DNA from: Micromonospora parathelypteridis
GTDB taxonomy: Bacteria > Actinomycetota > Actinomycetes > Mycobacteriales > Micromonosporaceae
Assembly (NCBI RefSeq): GCF_014201145.1
Contig: NZ_JACHDP010000001.1
Span: 1,178,001-1,242,000 of the forward strand
DNA: 64,000 nucleotides
Direction: 5' to 3'
Shown here in pieces: positions 61,220 through 64,000 of this stretch. A model generated the notes under the pieces. The model did no database searches. It saw only the letters and a list, made by a program, of their open reading frames with translations, and was not told the origin of the DNA. Within the stretch, counting starts at the first letter, position 1; each line of letters begins with the position of its first letter. Position numbers and translations under genes: made by a program.

Positions 61220-62317
61220 ATGACGATCTCGGCGGTACGCACCCACCGGGTTTCCGCCCCCTTACACACCCCATTCGTCACCGCGCTGCGCCGCACCACC
61301 ACTGTGGACACTCTCGTCGTCGAGCTGATCGATGCCGACGGCCGGTCCGGCTTCGGCGAGGCGCCCCAGGTCTGGCAGGTCACCGGGGCGTCGGTGGCCG
61401 GCGCGCAGGCGTGCGTACGCGAGCTGCTCGGCCCCCTGCTGATCGGCCGTGACCCGGACGACCTGGTGGCCCGTTGCACCGAGGTGCAGCGCGCGGCGGC
61501 TGGCAACGAGGCGGCGAAGGCAGCGGTGGACGTCGCCCTGCACGACCTCGCCGCCCGGCGGTTGGGCGTACCCCTGGTGCGGTTGCTCGGGGGCACCACG
61601 CTGCGGGTGCCGACGGACGTCACGCTGGCGGCGGGCGACGCGGTGGATCTGGCGGCGGCGGCGAGGCAGCGGCGGGCCGACGGGTTCGGCGTCCTGAAGT
61701 TGAAGGTCGGCACCGACGCGGCCGGCGACCTGGACCGGGTGCGGGCCGTCCGCGCGGCCGTCGGCCCCGGGGTCCGGATCCGGCTCGACGCCAACCAGGG
61801 CTGGACGCCCCGGGAGGCGGTCCGGGTGATTCGTGGCATCGAGGACGCCGGGCTCGACGTGGAGCTGGTCGAGCAGCCGGTGGCCCGCTGGGACCTGGAC
61901 GGGCTGGCCTGGGTCAGCGACCGGGTGTCCGTGCCGATCCTGGCCGACGAGGCGGTCTTCGGGGTCCGTGACCTGGTGGAGGTGATCCGCCGTCGGGCCG
62001 CCGACCTGGTCAACGTCAAGCTGGCCAAGTGCGGCGGGCTGCACCCGGCGCGTACCCTCCTCGAGCTGGCCACCGCCCACGGTCTCGGCACGGTGGTCGG
62101 TTCGATGATGGAGAGCCAGGTCGGTATCGGGGCGGCAGCCAGCCTGGTCGCCGCATACGGCACCACCGCGGTGGCCGACCTGGACGCGGCCTGGTGGCTG
62201 GCCTGGTCGCCGGTGCAGGGCGGGGTACGTTACGACGGGTCGACCGTGGTGCTGCCGGATGCCCCTGGCCTGGGCATTTCCGGGCTTGCTGAAGCAAAGG
62301 TGCAGACCCGCGGTTGA
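61220..62317 (+). CDS. L-Ala-D/L-Glu (dipeptide) epimerase-like enolase-superfamily enzyme
   Basis: A 365-residue enzyme of the enolase superfamily, muconate-lactonising-type group. The first catalytic lysine pair is in LKLKVG, metal ligands are in RLDANQG, LVEQPV and ILADEAV, and the opposite-face lysine is in VNVKLAKCGG. The dipeptide-epimerase group is my best fit, supported by the following NlpC/P60 gene. Together they match the B. subtilis YkfB-YkfC scheme for recycling L-Ala-D-Glu peptides. Start ATG 61220 with a leaderless promoter. Confidence 0.87.
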   Translation: MTISAVRTHRVSAPLHTPFVTALRRTTTVDTLVVELIDADGRSGFGEAPQVWQVTGASVAGAQACVRELLGPLLIGRDPDDLVARCTEVQRAAAGNEAAKAAVDVALHDLAARRLGVPLVRLLGGTTLRVPTDVTLAAGDAVDLAAAARQRRADGFGVLKLKVGTDAAGDLDRVRAVRAAVGPGVRIRLDANQGWTPREAVRVIRGIEDAGLDVELVEQPVARWDLDGLAWVSDRVSVPILADEAVFGVRDLVEVIRRRAADLVNVKLAKCGGLHPARTLLELATAHGLGTVVGSMMESQVGIGAAASLVAAYGTTAVADLDAAWWLAWSPVQGGVRYDGSTVVLPDAPGLGISGLAEAKVQTRG

Positions 62318-62377
62318 TGATCGTTGGTTTCTTTCATAGGGTTCCCCTGGGACAGCCGACACGATCTGGGGGTTGAC

Positions 62378-63304
62378 GTGGAGCTGCAACCGGGCCGCGA
62401 GGCCGTCGTCCGGGTCGCGGTGGCAACACTGTGGACCTCCCCCGAGGCGGTCCGTCCGGTCGACCGCCCGGCGCTGACCGCCGGAGTCGACATCCCGGCC
62501 TGGGTCTCCGGTCTGAACACCGACCAGCAGGTCGGCGACTGCGTGCTGAGCCAACTCCTGCTCGGCGAGCGGGTCCTCGTCAGCGAGTTGCGCCCGGACG
62601 GCTGGGCCCGGGTCGTCGCCGTTGAGCAGCCCGCCGCCAAGCTGGACCCACGCGGCTACCCGGGTTGGCTCCCCGCCGACCAGCTGACCGCGGTCGACCC
62701 GGCCACCCGCACCGACACCGACCACCCGCTGGTGGTCGACGCCACCGTCACCGGGCTGCACGCCGAGCCGAGTGGCCCGGTGGTGCTGCCCGGCGTGGTC
62801 GTCGGCACCCGCCTGACCCCGGCCGGCCCTGCCCGCGACGGTTGGCGGCCGGTACACGTCCCCGGGCGGGCCGCGCCGCTCTGGCTGCTCGACAGCCACC
62901 TGGTCCCGGCCCCGGCCGCGTCGCCGGCCGCCGAGCAGGCGCTCGCGGTGGCGCAGCGGCTGCTGGACGTGGTCTACATCTGGGGCGGTCTCTCCGCGCA
63001 CGGCATCGACTGCTCGGGGCTCGTGCACCTGGCCTGGCGGCGATTCGGGGTGCTGCTACCCCGCGACGCCGACGACCAGGCCATGGCCACCACACCGCTG
63101 GCGCTGGGCGCGGAACGCCCCGGTGACCTCTACTTCTTCGCCCGGCCGGGCCGGAAGATCCACCACATCGGCATCGTCACCGCCCTGCCCGGCGACGACG
63201 GCCAGCGGCGGATGCTGCACGCCTGCTACCGGCGGCGGCGGGTCATCGAGGAGCCGCTGCCCGCCGATCGGACCGCCACGCTGGTCGGCGCACACCGGGT
63301 CTGA
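62378..63304 (+). CDS. NlpC/P60 peptidase, YkfC-like
   Basis: A 308-residue protein. The N-terminal half has two SH3-like segments (VDIPAWVSG ... GWARVVAV; VTGLHAEPSGPVV), and the C-terminal NlpC/P60 domain has the catalytic cysteine in GIDCSGLVHLAW (Cys212) and the histidine in KIHHIGIV (262/263). No signal peptide, fitting cytosolic cleavage of gamma-D-Glu-diamino acid bonds in recycled muropeptides. The GTG at 62378 has GGGGG five bases upstream and is preferred over a longer frame. It follows the epimerase by 60 bp. Confidence 0.88.
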   Translation: MELQPGREAVVRVAVATLWTSPEAVRPVDRPALTAGVDIPAWVSGLNTDQQVGDCVLSQLLLGERVLVSELRPDGWARVVAVEQPAAKLDPRGYPGWLPADQLTAVDPATRTDTDHPLVVDATVTGLHAEPSGPVVLPGVVVGTRLTPAGPARDGWRPVHVPGRAAPLWLLDSHLVPAPAASPAAEQALAVAQRLLDVVYIWGGLSAHGIDCSGLVHLAWRRFGVLLPRDADDQAMATTPLALGAERPGDLYFFARPGRKIHHIGIVTALPGDDGQRRMLHACYRRRRVIEEPLPADRTATLVGAHRV

Positions 63305-63335
63305 CCGGCCGGGCGCGCATCCGCGCCCGGCCGGT
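63304..63335. terminator. Bidirectional hairpin between convergent genes
   Basis: Perfect 14-bp arms (63304-63317 and 63322-63335) with loop CATC, between the NlpC/P60 and TerC genes; it includes the last base of the NlpC/P60 stop. Confidence 0.88.
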
Positions 63336-63341
63336 GCCCGG

Positions 63342-64000
63342 TCAGCGTCGGGCGTCGGCCAGCTCGCGGCGCCGGTCCCGGGAGGACTTGACCAGGCTGG
63401 CGGCGGTGGCGACACCCAGGGTGCCGATGATGACCAGCAGCGACAGCCAGATCGGGATGTGCGGCGCCCAGCCGACGTGCTCGCCACCGTTGATGAACGG
63501 CAGGTTGTTGTCGGCCAACGCCTCCAGCACCAGCTTGACCCCGATGAAGCCGAGCACGACGGCCAGGCCGTAGCTCAGGTAGATCAGCCGGTCGAGCAGG
63601 CCACCGAGCAGGAAGTAGAGCTGACGAAGGCCCATCAGCGCGAAGACGTTCGCGGTGAAGACCAGGTACGGCTCCTGCGTGATGCCGAAGATCGCCGGGA
63701 TCGAGTCCAGTGCGAAGATCAGGTCGGTGGTGCCGATCGCGATCATCACGATCAGCATCGGGGTGAACAGTCGCCTGCCGGCCGCGTGGGTGGTGAGCTT
63801 CGCGCCGTCGTACTCCTTGGAGATCGGCAGCGCCTTGCGGCTCCACCGGATCAGCACGTTCTCGGAGAACTCGTCCTCGTCGGGCTCACCCTGCCGGGCC
63901 AGGTTGATCGCCGTGTAGATCAGGAACGCGCCGAAGATGTAGAAGACCCAGGAGAACTGCGTGATCAGCGCCGCGCCGGCGGCGATGAACCCGCCGCGCA
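63342..64000 (-). CDS. TerC-family membrane protein (5' part missing)
   Basis: The last 219 residues of a TerC/Alx-type integral membrane protein. Visible parts are hydrophobic helices (QFSWVFYIFGAFLIYTAINL), the loop EPDEDEFSENVLIRWSRK, and the conserved IGTTDLIFALDSIPAIFGIT with metal-site acidic residues, followed by NVFALMGLRQLYFLL. The family exports Mn2+ or is linked to tellurite tolerance. The N-terminus lies beyond the right edge. The C-terminus ends in a short basic tail. Confidence 0.93.
   Translation of the reverse strand, partial: RGGFIAAGAALITQFSWVFYIFGAFLIYTAINLARQGEPDEDEFSENVLIRWSRKALPISKEYDGAKLTTHAAGRRLFTPMLIVMIAIGTTDLIFALDSIPAIFGITQEPYLVFTANVFALMGLRQLYFLLGGLLDRLIYLSYGLAVVLGFIGVKLVLEALADNNLPFINGGEHVGWAPHIPIWLSLLVIIGTLGVATAASLVKSSRDRRRELADARR

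Overview
The window is chromosomal DNA from a very GC-rich actinobacterium, most likely Micromonospora or a close relative in the Micromonosporaceae. This rests on strong G/C third codon positions, frequent GTG starts, and actinobacterial marker genes: whiA, rbpA, opcA, an acVLRF1-type release factor, a SufR with its cysteine set, and a mycothiol-dependent enzyme. Almost all of it is dense core genome. I see no insertion sequence, CRISPR array, tRNA, rRNA or prophage block. The genus call comes from gene content, not from a database match.

Left part (1-16 kb): a truncated ABC-F ATPase, a neutral zinc metallopeptidase, and a minus-strand group (LysE transporter, acVLRF1 release factor, muconolactone-isomerase-like protein, SnoaL-like protein). 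A 650-bp repeat-rich gap follows. Then comes a complete iron-sulfur assembly operon, sufR-sufB-sufD-Rieske-sufC-sufS-sufU-sufT, read leftwards with overlapping starts and stops and ending at a strong intrinsic terminator. Divergent from sufR is ctaA (heme A synthase). ctaB (heme O synthase) lies 2 kb further on, beyond an ATP-grasp gene and an unknown small gene.

Central carbon part (16-32 kb): tkt-tal-pgi-zwf-opcA-pgl reads rightwards as a pentose-phosphate operon. gap-pgk-tpiA-secG reads leftwards and ends at a U-tract terminator, with rbpA beyond it. whiA, yvcK and rapZ form the conserved cell-division/regulator cluster. In many actinobacteria uvrC directly adjoins rapZ. Here about 4 kb separates them, holding a small unknown gene, recQ, a secreted C39-like peptidase and an 880-bp repeat-rich gap.

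Right part (36-64 kb): uvrC, a lipoprotein Rieske protein, uvrA and rsgA, then mostly small accessory units. These are a mycothiol-type DinB protein with a metallo-beta-lactamase-fold hydrolase, a DedA protein, a methyltransferase, a cold-shock protein, an ArsR/MFS pair with twin operators, an orphan phage-like lysin homologue, a MarR/CocE operon divergent from an MMPL exporter, a lytic transglycosylase lipoprotein, a DedA protein fused to a degenerate PAP2 domain, typA, a cytosolic penicilloyl-hydrolase-fold protein, YhhN, a tyrosine phosphatase, a likely murein-peptide recycling pair (Ala-Glu epimerase plus NlpC/P60 peptidase), and a truncated TerC.

The strongest unexplained signals are non-coding. 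There are three families of intergenic palindromes. One 76-bp palindrome is twice joined without a gap to a heptamer tandem array. A class of leaderless genes shows a TANNNT box 6-7 nt before the start codon.
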